Source of the DNA: CBIHON01 sp966211965
Lineage (GTDB): Bacteria > Pseudomonadota > Gammaproteobacteria > Burkholderiales > Burkholderiaceae_D
Assembly: GCA_966211965.1 (NCBI GenBank)
Contig: CBIHON010000018.1
Coordinates: forward strand, 1-64,000
Direction: 5' to 3'
Length of the DNA: 64,000 bases
Positions 28,514 to 38,200 of the stretch are shown here, piece after piece (position 1 is the first letter of the stretch; each line of letters opens with the position of its first letter). The notes under the pieces were generated by a model. That model was not told the DNA's origin. It searched no databases and saw only the letters and a program-made list of their open reading frames with translations. The position numbers and the translations under genes are program-made.

Positions 28514-31500
28514 TCAGCAGTCCCGATATTCTTTTTCGATCCGATTCGAGTTGCCTGCCGCTTGGGCCGCGCCGAGGCCAATGCCGGTTCGGCGGCAAGC
28601 ACGCCGGGAGCCCGGTATTCGGCTACGCCGCCGAACGGCGAAACGACCCGTAAGCTTGCAGGCACCGGTCCGCTTCCGGCGTAGCTCCATCGGCCGCCTC
28701 TGTCGACCGATGCGGTGCCGAGTCGGCGGCCGTCTGCGCTGATGCTCACGCTCGGCGCGAAAACACGCCCTGACGGCTGTGTGGTTGGACGCACGGTTGT
28801 GATGCCGCTCATCGTGTAGCCGCCGGTGGCCGATGCGACGCTTTCGATTGCTACCGTGTCCGGGAAGCTGCTGCCCGAGCCTGCCGGCGCGACACGGAAC
28901 AAGCCCCACAATCCGACCTGGAACTGGTTCGAGGTCCAACTGCGGTACAGGTAATCTCCTGGCACCTTGAACTTGCCGCCAGCCTGCGGGATCACGATGT
29001 CGAAGTGCGAAGTCGGACCGTAGCCGGGCGTTGTGCCGGTGTACTGCGACGCCGGATTGAAGCCGATCTTGGTCGAACCCTTGACGAAAGGTTCTTCCTG
29101 CCAGACGTGGCCGGTCAGTTCGAATACTTGCTGGTTGTCGCCGATGCCGGCCGGATCGAGCAGCCGGAACCGTACCGGCATGCCGGCGGGCGCACGGAAT
29201 ATCGGTGTCTGCGGATCGCCGCCGACCAGCGAATTGGAAACCGATTTCCGGGTGTCGATGCTGGAGAATTGCAGGTTGTTGATGTTGCTTAAATCGGCAG
29301 CCGACAGGTTAGCCCAGTTGGGCAAGGGCGCTTGCAAACCCGGGTCGATTCGTTTGCCGTAACGATAGAAGAAGGGTTCGCTGCGGTAATTGAATGCGGA
29401 CAAGGGGTTGCCCGAGGCGTACAGCGAATTGCCGTTCAACTGCAAGGACACGTCGTCCTGCGCCATCAGAGTGAAGTCACGGAAAGCCTTGCCGTCGGCG
29501 CCGAACACCGTGGCTGACGCGCGCGAACCGGCATCTTCGACCCAGGTCGAGCCGAGCGGCTCGACCACCAGCGCACCGAACAAGCCGCGATAGGCATGTA
29601 CCAGCGGATCGGACGGTTGCAGATTGATGGCGCCGAATTCGACCGGTGTCGCCTTGACCGAGCCGTCGGACTTGTGTTCCAGCGTGCCGGCGTACCAGAC
29701 GTAGTCGCGGCAGGGAAAAGCGCTATCCGCGCATTTCGGATCGGTCGGCGCCACGGTCTGGACGGGGTTGATGCCGATGTTGACCCCGTTTGCGGCGCTG
29801 ATGTCATAGGCCACCAGTTGCGGATGCAGGCCGACGCTGCTCGACGCATACAGCGTCACCGCCGCATAGGGATTGGTGTAGGGCGCGGTGCCGGCCGGCT
29901 TGGCGGCCGATTCGCCGACCCCGAATACCGGCTCCTTGCCGCTCAGGCGATTGCTGAGGCGTACGCGGATCCAGTCGCCGGCGGCAACGCGAAGAACCAG
30001 CGGTTCAGGCGCCAGACCGGCTTTCAGCAATCCGGTTTTCGGATCGAGATCTTCATCATGCACGTAGACGATTGCATTCGGGTCGTACAACGGATGGGCA
30101 GCGTCGAACTGTCCCGGCGCCACATAGGCGCCGCGCGAGTTATAGACCAGCGTGCGGCCCGGTCCCAGCAGTTGCGCAATGGTCAGCGCGGAGACCTTGA
30201 ATTCGCGCACGCAGGGCGCTGCTTTTTTGCAATCGGAAGGCAGACCATCCGGCACAGCGGTCTTGACCGGCGCGGCCGGCGGCGTCGGATTGCTCGGCAA
30301 GGCGGCAAGGCCGGGGGCCGCCTCCTTGTGACTGCGCAATATGCCCCACAAGCCGTTGGTCAGACCTTCATACGAGGCGCTCGGGTTGTAGAGATAATCG
30401 GCGGTTTTCGCGGCATTCGTGCGTGGCATCCGGAACAGCGCCTCGAAATGCTCGGACAGCACGACGAACTGGCTGTTGCGGTAACCGGAATTCTGGTTGA
30501 ACGGCTCGAACAGCCACTTGATCCCGTGCAGCGTGAAGTCGTGCATCGAGGTATGGGCGCCGGCCAGCAAGCGGATCTGGGTCGGATCATTTTCATAGGC
30601 GCGCAGCAACGGCGTATAGGGATCTTCCGGCAGCATGCCGAGCGCAATCGGTTGTATCGGGTACTTGAAGCAGTCGCCCGTGCATCCGGGTTGAATCGGG
30701 CTGCCAGGCGCAGGTTGCGTGTTGAGTTGCGGATCGAGCCGCGGAATCGAGCGGAAGGCGTGCGACAAGTCGGTCGCTTCCGAGCCCGGCGCGCCAGCGA
30801 CGCGCAGCGGCAGTGGTTCGGTACGGTAGTTCATCGACAGCATCCCGGCACCAAAATCGCTGATCAGGTAAGGTGCCGGCGCATGGGCCGGTTTGGTGCC
30901 GGCCGGATTGCAGGTCGGGCAGTTGATCGCGTTGGCCGGATCAGCCCAGCCTTGATAAGCCGCACCGGGCAACAGCGGTGTGCAATCGTTCAAGGCCGGC
31001 GTCTGGCCAGGATAGCAATCGGGTTTGACGCGGCTGCCGGGACCGTAGACCAATTGCAGGTCGCCCCAGGCCAGCGCGAATTCGCGGTAGCTCTTCTGTG
31101 CGTCCGGCGGCAGGATGTTGGCGGCATAACTGGTCGGTCCGCCGTCGCTGCGCGTGTTCAGTGGCGAACCGTCCGGCATGGTCCATTTCGAACCGGTCGG
31201 CTCCACCAGCAGGCCGCCGTAGAGCCCGATCATCTGGTGCGTGGACGGCGCGAAGTGATCGTGGGTAAACACCGTCATGTAGGTGCGGTCGTTCTTGCTG
31301 CGATCGAGCAGGGGATCGACCCACCAGCGCTGCACCGTGGCCTGCGCGCCGACCCATTGCTGGCTGCCCGGTGTCGGCCCGCTGCCGAGTGAGGGAATCG
31401 CCTTCGGCGCAAGCTGCCGCTGATTGCGCCGGTCGAAGGACCATAAGCCGCCGCCCTGGTTGATGCCGGCGATGCGGTTGCGAACCTCCTCCGGACTGAA

Positions 31501-33975
31501 GCTGCCGTCCTCGTAGTTGAAGCCGTTGGCGGCGCCGTCGGACGCCAATACGTCGAATTTCACAAGGTGGATGTGCTGGCCGATGATGTCGGTCGGCGTA
31601 CGGACCTGGAAGTCGTCCAGTTCGTAGTAGGCCGGAACCAGATTGGTATGCCAATACTCGACCACGTCGTTGCTGTTGGCACGGAAGAACAGCGGTTCGG
31701 GCGGTTTCTCGCCGCCTAGGATCGGCTTCACATCCTCCCACAAGGCCATCATCCGCTGCTGCGGATAGTGCCAGCCCTTTTTGTTGAACACTGCGTTGAC
31801 TTGCAGGTTGGCCCCCTTGTAGCGGCGGAAGTTGCCTTGGTCGCCGGCGCCGGGATTGGCGAACGGCGCGCCGGGCGCCGGCGGCAAGCCGGTCATCTTG
31901 AAATAGGCCGGCGTGCCGTCGGGGCGGGCTGTCCAGATCGATTTTTGCGCGTGCGCGGCCATCGCCGCCTTCTCGGCCGGCGTTCCCATCTCGGGCAATT
32001 CATAGGCGGTCATCAAACCGAGGTCTTTGCTGAAGTCGGTGGTGGTGTGCTGTTCGTTGGTCACTGCTCCGCCCAAAATCAAGTGGCGCGGCAAGCCGCC
32101 GTCAAGCACTTCCTTACCCTCGACCGCGAAGTCCATCGGCGGGTGCGGCGGGCGATGTCCGGCCACGCCAGGCACAAAAAACGGATAGCCGGGATTGCCT
32201 TTTCCGGCGATCTTCGGCTGCCCATTTTCGATACTCACCTTGGCCGGCAGCGGGGCCATCGCGCGAGTCGGCAGCGGCACCACGCCGGGTATCGGCGTGC
32301 CCGCGACAATCTCGCCGTCCGGCAAAGCGCGTGTGCCGCCGCGCGGCCGTCCGCTGGCGTCGAGCGGTGTGCCGGTTTCCAGCACGTCGTGGACGCGGAA
32401 CAGCGCCCACATCCCGGAAGCGAAATGCGGATAGAAGTGGCAATGGAAAATCGAATCGCCCGCCGTCAGGTTGCGATTGCCGCTGCCGTCGTAGACCAAA
32501 TCCAAGGTGAACGACGAACCCGGCCCGATCGCCTGGCTGTCGAGGTAACTGCTCTGATCGCTGCCCGGCGAGTGCAGCCATTGGTGGGCGTGATGATGGT
32601 GGACATGGTGGACCGAGGCACCGGCATGCAAAATCCGGAAGCGGGCACGGTCGCCTTGATAGGTATGGTAGACGTTCGACGGATCGTCAGGGAAGAAGGC
32701 CTTCGACGCTTTCGGTCCGGTGGTCGGGGTGCATACCGGCGGGCTGCCGGCCGGAGGCGGATCGACCGCGAGCTTTTCCAGCATGGCTGGGGTGCAGGGC
32801 ACATTGGCCGGCACGTCGACCACCATTGCCGGATCGCCGCCGACCCAGGAACTCAGGAAAAACTCTTCGAACTTGCACTCGACGCAATCGCGGCCGGGCC
32901 CGAGTCCGAAGCGGTTGGCGAGAATTTCCGCCGCGATGCCGGCCGCGCCATAGTTGATCGCGAAACTGTCGGCGCCGGCATTGATGGTGGGGATCGTACT
33001 CTTGCTCGGATCGTAGAACCAGGGAAAGGCTTGCACCACGTCCTGCGATTCATGGTAATGGACCGTGATCTCGCGATAAGGCGAGCCGGGGTCGGGCAGG
33101 GCGGGATTGACAGGCTTCACACCGGGAAAGCGGCCGTGCCCAGGTCCGGTCACGATTGCAGTCAAGTCGGAGTGGACGATCCGGTTACGGCTGTCGAGCA
33201 TCTTCAGGATAGGCTGGCCGGCGTAGCGATGGCCGGGCGGGTAGAGCGCGTCGTAATTGATGACCGGATAGCCTTCGCGCGTCATGCTCCGGGTGGCAAG
33301 GCGCATATCCTCTTCGGAGACTTGGCTGCGATACCATTCCGCGCCTTTCGGCTGGATGTTGACCGCGCCGAACAAGCCCATCGTCAATTGCTCGGTACCG
33401 AAGCCGTTGTAGTCGCCGGCAGTACTGTAGAGCAGGAACGAGCCTTCCTCGGCGGCATACAGGTGATAGGTTGCGCGGCCCTTGCTGGTGCTGCTCCTGG
33501 GCGGCACCAGGCCGCTCTCATTACCGTTTTTCAGTTTGGGATTGGCGCCGGCAAAGGTGCCGTCGTCGGCGATCGACTTGACCAGCTGCATGCCGGCCAC
33601 GTGGACCGAGGCATAGCGCGTGACCGGCTGCAGCGGGTCGGTTGCCGGATCCTGCAGCAGGTTTTCGAATTCGATGGTGAGGCAGTCGCCGACATTGGCG
33701 CGCAACACGATTGGGCGCGGACGCTTGTCGAGCCGCAGCTGGACATTGCCCGGGACGAAATTGGTGCTGCCGTCCTTCGTCACGATGTCGCTGCGCAGCG
33801 CGTAAATCATGCCGCCGGGACGCGATGCGCCGAGCCGGTTGATCATCATTGCCTGATCCAGGGCGACTACCGATGCGCTCACGGTACGCGCACAATGCGT
33901 TTGCGCTGCCTGCGCCGCCCCGCTCAACGCGATCACCATTGCTGCCCAAGCGCCTGCCTTGCCGAAAAAGCTCAT
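28510..33975 (-). CDS. Giant secreted multicopper oxidase (MofA/McoA/MnxG class)
   Basis: About 1821 residues from ATG 33975, which has a GGGAGG site 6-11 bases upstream and a signal peptide (MSFFGKAGAWAAMVIALSGA, then AQA). Copper-ligand motifs are plain: VHHVHHHHAHQWLHSPG (about 456-470) and IFHCHFYPHFASGMW (about 509-523; HCH plus H...M typical of T1/T3 ligands), WHTNLVPAYYELDDF and IGQHIHLVKFDVL (about 775-810), FTHDHFAPSTHQMIGLYGG (about 904-922), HTSMHDFTLHGIKWL (about 1140) and HAYRGLFGALVVEP (about 1460-1473). This multi-cupredoxin layout and size recall Mn(II)-oxidising MofA and McoA/MnxG, not 500-residue laccases. First gene of the operon. Reduced-metal or organic oxidation is inferred, not shown. 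Confidence 0.9.
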   Translation of the reverse strand: MSFFGKAGAWAAMVIALSGAAQAAQTHCARTVSASVVALDQAMMINRLGASRPGGMIYALRSDIVTKDGSTNFVPGNVQLRLDKRPRPIVLRANVGDCLTIEFENLLQDPATDPLQPVTRYASVHVAGMQLVKSIADDGTFAGANPKLKNGNESGLVPPRSSTSKGRATYHLYAAEEGSFLLYSTAGDYNGFGTEQLTMGLFGAVNIQPKGAEWYRSQVSEEDMRLATRSMTREGYPVINYDALYPPGHRYAGQPILKMLDSRNRIVHSDLTAIVTGPGHGRFPGVKPVNPALPDPGSPYREITVHYHESQDVVQAFPWFYDPSKSTIPTINAGADSFAINYGAAGIAAEILANRFGLGPGRDCVECKFEEFFLSSWVGGDPAMVVDVPANVPCTPAMLEKLAVDPPPAGSPPVCTPTTGPKASKAFFPDDPSNVYHTYQGDRARFRILHAGASVHHVHHHHAHQWLHSPGSDQSSYLDSQAIGPGSSFTLDLVYDGSGNRNLTAGDSIFHCHFYPHFASGMWALFRVHDVLETGTPLDASGRPRGGTRALPDGEIVAGTPIPGVVPLPTRAMAPLPAKVSIENGQPKIAGKGNPGYPFFVPGVAGHRPPHPPMDFAVEGKEVLDGGLPRHLILGGAVTNEQHTTTDFSKDLGLMTAYELPEMGTPAEKAAMAAHAQKSIWTARPDGTPAYFKMTGLPPAPGAPFANPGAGDQGNFRRYKGANLQVNAVFNKKGWHYPQQRMMALWEDVKPILGGEKPPEPLFFRANSNDVVEYWHTNLVPAYYELDDFQVRTPTDIIGQHIHLVKFDVLASDGAANGFNYEDGSFSPEEVRNRIAGINQGGGLWSFDRRNQRQLAPKAIPSLGSGPTPGSQQWVGAQATVQRWWVDPLLDRSKNDRTYMTVFTHDHFAPSTHQMIGLYGGLLVEPTGSKWTMPDGSPLNTRSDGGPTSYAANILPPDAQKSYREFALAWGDLQLVYGPGSRVKPDCYPGQTPALNDCTPLLPGAAYQGWADPANAINCPTCNPAGTKPAHAPAPYLISDFGAGMLSMNYRTEPLPLRVAGAPGSEATDLSHAFRSIPRLDPQLNTQPAPGSPIQPGCTGDCFKYPIQPIALGMLPEDPYTPLLRAYENDPTQIRLLAGAHTSMHDFTLHGIKWLFEPFNQNSGYRNSQFVVLSEHFEALFRMPRTNAAKTADYLYNPSASYEGLTNGLWGILRSHKEAAPGLAALPSNPTPPAAPVKTAVPDGLPSDCKKAAPCVREFKVSALTIAQLLGPGRTLVYNSRGAYVAPGQFDAAHPLYDPNAIVYVHDEDLDPKTGLLKAGLAPEPLVLRVAAGDWIRVRLSNRLSGKEPVFGVGESAAKPAGTAPYTNPYAAVTLYASSSVGLHPQLVAYDISAANGVNIGINPVQTVAPTDPKCADSAFPCRDYVWYAGTLEHKSDGSVKATPVEFGAINLQPSDPLVHAYRGLFGALVVEPLGSTWVEDAGSRASATVFGADGKAFRDFTLMAQDDVSLQLNGNSLYASGNPLSAFNYRSEPFFYRYGKRIDPGLQAPLPNWANLSAADLSNINNLQFSSIDTRKSVSNSLVGGDPQTPIFRAPAGMPVRFRLLDPAGIGDNQQVFELTGHVWQEEPFVKGSTKIGFNPASQYTGTTPGYGPTSHFDIVIPQAGGKFKVPGDYLYRSWTSNQFQVGLWGLFRVAPAGSGSSFPDTVAIESVASATGGYTMSGITTVRPTTQPSGRVFAPSVSISADGRRLGTASVDRGGRWSYAGSGPVPASLRVVSPFGGVAEYRAPGVLAAEPALASARPKRQATRIGSKKNIGTAE

Positions 33976-33990
33976 GACGACCTCCCTTGA

Positions 33991-34009
33991 GAAGGAGGAG
34001 GCCTCCTTC
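33991..34009 (-). promoter_or_regulatory. Hairpin just upstream of the oxidase ribosome-binding site
   Basis: GAAGGAGG and CCTCCTTC form an 8-bp stem with a 3-base loop, ending 5 bases before the GGGAGG site at 33981-33986. It also contains a second SD-like GGAGG. It could tune translation initiation of the giant oxidase or be a decoy SD hairpin. Confidence 0.4.
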
Positions 34010-34061
34010 AAGCAATTGATATGGTTTTTTTGCGTATCGATCGAGGCGTATTACACATGAG

Positions 34062-34096
34062 GGTGTCAGCTTCACACCATCCCATGGCTATGGGAT
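34062..34096. promoter_or_regulatory. Two adjacent palindromes in the oxidase-operon promoter region
   Basis: GGTGT...ACACC (34062-34078, 7-base spacer) is followed directly by ATCCCAT-GGCT-ATGGGAT (34079-34096, perfect 7-bp arms). They lie 87-121 bp upstream of the oxidase start, a typical place for regulator binding. No named consensus fits: it is not the MerR-type CueR spacing, so the regulator is unknown. Confidence 0.4.
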
Positions 34097-34209
34097 ATTG
34101 TGCAAAATCAATAATGGATTGAGTTCACAATCGGCAACATGTAGCCGTTGCAGCTGTTGCCGATGGAATTTGAATCTCTGGGAACGGCGGCAAAAAAACA
34201 AAGCAGTTC

Positions 34210-34330
34210 TAGAGCATTTTTGGCCTGACCGTGCGGAGTCAAGGTCAGGCCGAGGAGCGGACGCGTACAGGCGTACGCAGAGCACCGGAGGCTTGAGATT
34301 GGCCCGTACAGTCAGGCTAAAAATGCTCTA
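34210..34330 (+). repeat. 121-bp palindromic repeat, copy A
   Basis: Terminal arms TAGAGCATTTTTGGCCTGAC and GTCAGGCTAAAAATGCTCTA match 19/20. The interior contains GCGTAC-AGGC-GTACGC-like inverted words and GAGTCAAGGTCAGGCCGAGG. It is nearly identical along its length to the copy at 40355-40475 and recognisably related to the one at 63789-63912. No ORF is inside, so it is a non-autonomous element. It lies between the oxidase-operon promoter and the GNAT gene. Confidence 0.9.
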
Positions 34331-34496
34331 ATGGGCAGAAAGTCGGATGGGATGCCTACCGGGACTGGCATCAGTAGCGCCGAATCAGTTGCTTACGGCA
34401 CGCTCCAGCTTGAGCCGCCGTGCGATCACATCGGTCGGATCTGAATAGGTGATTTGAACGCCGCAACATATTCGATCCCTGCTATGGGGTAGCTAC
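34331..34496 (-). other. Short gap with a possible C-terminal coding scrap
   Basis: On the minus strand about 34391-34450 reads ITYSDPTDVIARRLKLERAV and then SN-stop, which looks like the tail of a protein, but no upstream frame supports it. Nothing else is seen. Confidence 0.2.
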
Positions 34497-35018
34497 TCAG
34501 CCATCGATCGGATGCCGCGGTGTGTTGAGGATCAACTGATAAAACGCTAGGTCAAGCCAGCGGCCGAACTTGAAGCCGGCTTGCCGAATGGTGCCGGCAA
34601 GCTGGAAGCCCAGTTTTTCGTGCAGCGCGATGCTGGCGAGGTTGCTCGCGTCGATGCCGCCGATCATGGTGTGCACGTCCCTTTCACGCGCGATGTTGAT
34701 GAGTTCTTCCAGCAGCCTGCGGCCGAGGCCTGCACCTCGATGGTCGCCATGAACATAGATCGAATGCTCGACGCTGTATTTGTAGGCTGGCCATGCGCGA
34801 AATGCTCCATAGCTCGCAAAGCCCATCAGCTTTCCTGCATCATCTTCGAAACCGATCACCGGAAAATGATTGCTGTTCTTTGTCGCGAACCAGGACACCA
34901 TGGTTTCGGGCGCTCGCGGCCGGTAGTCATACAGGGCGGTCGAATTGACGATCGCATCGTTGAAAATATCGAGAATTGCCGTGGAATGCCGCTGTTCCGT
35001 ACATGTGACGAGGTGCAT
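34497..35018 (-). CDS. GNAT N-acetyltransferase, phosphinothricin-acetyltransferase-like
   Basis: 173 residues from ATG 35018. Transfers an acetyl group from acetyl-CoA to a small amine, judged by the GNAT acetyl-CoA loop in HRGAGLGRRLLEELINIARE and the following GGIDASNLASIALHEKLGF. The pattern (IFNDAIVNSTALYDYRPRAP near the start, KYSVEHSIYVHGDHRGAGLG in the middle, GFKFGRWLDLAFYQLIL at the end) is that of the Pat/Bar/YncA (MnaT) branch, which acetylates phosphinothricin, methionine sulfoximine or related compounds. A longer frame to 35213 has an unlikely leader. The gene stands alone, divergent from the giant secreted-protein gene. Confidence 0.85.
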   Translation of the reverse strand: MHLVTCTEQRHSTAILDIFNDAIVNSTALYDYRPRAPETMVSWFATKNSNHFPVIGFEDDAGKLMGFASYGAFRAWPAYKYSVEHSIYVHGDHRGAGLGRRLLEELINIARERDVHTMIGGIDASNLASIALHEKLGFQLAGTIRQAGFKFGRWLDLAFYQLILNTPRHPIDG

Positions 35019-35264
35019 GGCCAGCCTTTGATTGAACTTGAAAATTTCTACTATCTTAGACGAACGGTTTTTTTTGTGAGAACTTTCAAATGTGAGGGGC
35101 GGGAATGGCGATGGCCAATGCTTGTGAAGTATTGCTACAACATGGCAACGAAGCGGTTTGGCCGCAAAAGAAATGCTTTCTAAAATAACGCATTTTCCCG
35201 GCAATATTCGCAAACAAATTTCAGGTCGACGCAGTTAAGATTCGATGCTGTACAAGGGGGGACG

Positions 35265-38200
35265 ATGAAACTGATTCGCATTGCATGTTTTCTTACGCTG
35301 GGACTTTTTTATCTCGGCCGGGCCGAGGCTCTCCCCGGTGCTGCGGCGTATTATGCCTTTGATGAAGCTTCGGGGGCGATTGCCAATGACAGCTCCGGCA
35401 ATGGCAACACAGCGACTATCACCGGCGCAACGCGGATCAGCGGAATCAAAGGTGATGCAATGTCGTTTGCCGCCGCGAACGACAAGGTTCAGGCGCCGAA
35501 TTCGGCCACGCTCACAATCAGCGGCAGCATGACGTTGGAAGCCTGGATCAAGCCGGCTTCCTTGAGTACTGCGCCACATCCGATCATTCTCAAAGGCGCA
35601 ACTTGGCCGTCGAATTACAGCTTGAGCCTGGAAGGCAGCCGTTTGCTATGGAAATGGGGTGGGGGAAGTAAATATTATTATTCCAATGCTGTCGTACAAG
35701 CGGGCGTTTGGCAGCACGTTGCGTTGAGCTACGACAGCACGAGCAAAGCGGTTCGGTTTTATGTCAATGGCGTGGCGCAGGGGACGGATGTTGAAAGCTT
35801 GGCGCCGACGCCGGTTGCCGGGCCGCTGTACATCGGCAGCAGCGAAGACGGCAATCGCTTCCTTGGCGCGATCGACGAAGTGCGCATTTATAAGCGTGCG
35901 CTGTCTGCGGACGAAGTCAATGCCGACAAGAATGAAGCAGCATCGGCACCTTTCGATTTTTCGCTTTCGACCGGCGGCGCTAAAAGCGTGGCGGCAGGAC
36001 GATCGGTGAGTAATATGATTACCGCAGCACTTGCCTCTGGCACTTCGCAAAGCGTGTCCTTCAGCGCCACCGGACTACCCGCCGGCGTCACGGCCAGTTT
36101 CTCCGCACCTGCCTGTACACCTGGCTGTAGCAGTACCTTGAACCTGCAGAGCACCGGCACCACACCCGCGGGTACTTATACGATCATGGTGGCCGCAGCC
36201 GGGGGCGGAGTCCGCCATGTTGCCAGCTTCGCCTTGGCCGTGACTGCCGCTGCCGACACCCAGGCGCCCAGCGTGCCGGCCGGGTTGACGGTTGGCGCGC
36301 TATCCTCCTCGCAGATCGCCTTGTCCTGGCAAGCATCGAGCGACAACGTGGGTGTAGCCGGTTACAAGATCTACCGCAATGGCGTGCAGCTTGCGCTTTC
36401 AACCGGCACCGCCTATCAAGACATCGGCCTTGACGCCAACACTTCCTACAGCTATGCCGTGGCAGCCTATGATGCCGCAGGCAACACATCGGGCCTGTCG
36501 CCTGTGTCTACGGTTACCACGCCAGCGGCAACGTCCGGCGCCGCAGTCACTTCCTTCACGCTAGTGTCGCCGACCACTCAATCCTTGGCGCCTTTTACTC
36601 TCGGCCATGCTTTCCGCCGCGGCGACATCCCCGCCGGCGCATCCGTGCTCGCCTCCGTCCCGCACTTCCAGGCCAGCGTCAAGACCCGCTGGTCCGATGG
36701 CAGCGTGCAATACGCCATCCTTGCCGGGCGGGCCGATCTGCAAGCCAATGTTCCTTTCACCATCGAACTCAAAGCGGGCAATGCCACGGTTGCCGGCACC
36801 GCCCTGACTGAACAGGATCTGCGCAATGCCGGCGCCAATGCCCAGATCGCATTCCAAGGCATCGGCACCGTGGAGCTGTCCGGTTTGATCGGCCAGTCCG
36901 GCAGCTATGACAGCAACCGCAACCAATGGTCCCCCGGCAAAGTCCTCGACTGGGTCAGCGGTCCCGAATTCGCCTCCTGGGTATACGCTGCACCGCTCGG
37001 GTCCGATCCCTCCCTGTCGGCATGGTATGAAGTGCGCCTGTGGCAAGGCGGCCGGGTGGAAGTCTTGCCATGGATTGAAAACGGCTATCTCATGAAACCC
37101 GGCGCCGCTGAAAAAACCGGCATGGTCAGCGTGGCGATCTCGGGCGTCTCGCGTTTTGGGATGAACCTGAACGTACTTCACCACACCCGCGCAGTGCTTG
37201 CTTCCGGCGCGGCCTTGTCGCACTGGCTGGGCAGCGACCCCGCCGTGACCTTCAAGCACGATGTCTCCTATCTGCAAAAGACCAAACTCGTGCCGACCTA
37301 TATCGCTCATACGCCGCCTGACGCCATGCCGTTTTCTTACCTGGCGAGCAGCTATACACCGTTTGGCCAGGCCGGCTTTCCCTTGGGCATGGGTTCGGCC
37401 GGATATGATCCGTCGATCGGGTTGTTGCCCGAATGGGACGTGCTTTACCTGACCTCCAACGGCGATCCGAGAGCCTTGAAAGCCATCGCCATCAATGGCT
37501 ATGCGGCTGGCCGCTACGGCCTGCATTACCGCGATGAAAAAACCAACCGCCCGCCGGCTTTCACCTCCTATCCAAACCTGGTGGTCAACGACAGCAATTC
37601 CGGCATCAGCGGCAGCGGCGCCAGCACCGCCGGCGCCTACACGCCACCTGCCAGTGGCGCGGCGCCGCCGCTCTGGGCCAGCTCCCACGCGCCCTCCATC
37701 GGCTACATGGCCTACCTGCTGTACGGCCGCTTCTACTTCATGGAAGAAGCCCAATTCGCCGCTGCAGTGGAGTTCTTGAAACAAACCAACTCGGTCCGCC
37801 AATTCAGCAAAGGCATCCTGGAAAGTTCGGCCGGTTCCAACACCACCCGCGGCGCCGCTTGGGGTCTGCGTATGTACGCCCAAGCGGCCATCGCCACACC
37901 CGACGACGATTCCTTGAAGCTTGAATTGTCAAAAGCCATCAACGAAAACATCGACTACTACCACAGCCGCTATGTAGCAATGCCGAACAACCCGCAAGGC
38001 ATCGCCAAACCCTACAGTGACTACACCACCGACGGTGACGGCGTATGGATGACGGCATCGTGGATGGAAGATTTCCTGACCGCCGCGTTCGGCTATGTGA
38101 TCGACCTCGATCTGCCCGCCACGGCCAAGAAAGCCAAGGCCGGGGAATTCTTCAACTGGAAGGCGCGCAGCATTATCGGGCGCCTGGGCAACGGCGGTCC

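Noticed and set aside
31768..33990. A 740-codon open frame antisense to the giant multicopper oxidase
   Set aside because: No domain or start signal; the sense strand has copper-binding motifs and a signal peptide.
34210..34330. Possible intrinsic terminator or small RNA rather than a repeat
   Set aside because: The same 121 bp recurs at 40355 in an unrelated context and a related copy lies at 63789, so a dispersed element explains it better.
36561..37883. A 440-codon minus-strand frame inside the giant secreted-protein gene
   Set aside because: No motif or ribosome site; the plus frame is continuous over 1532 codons with recognisable domains.
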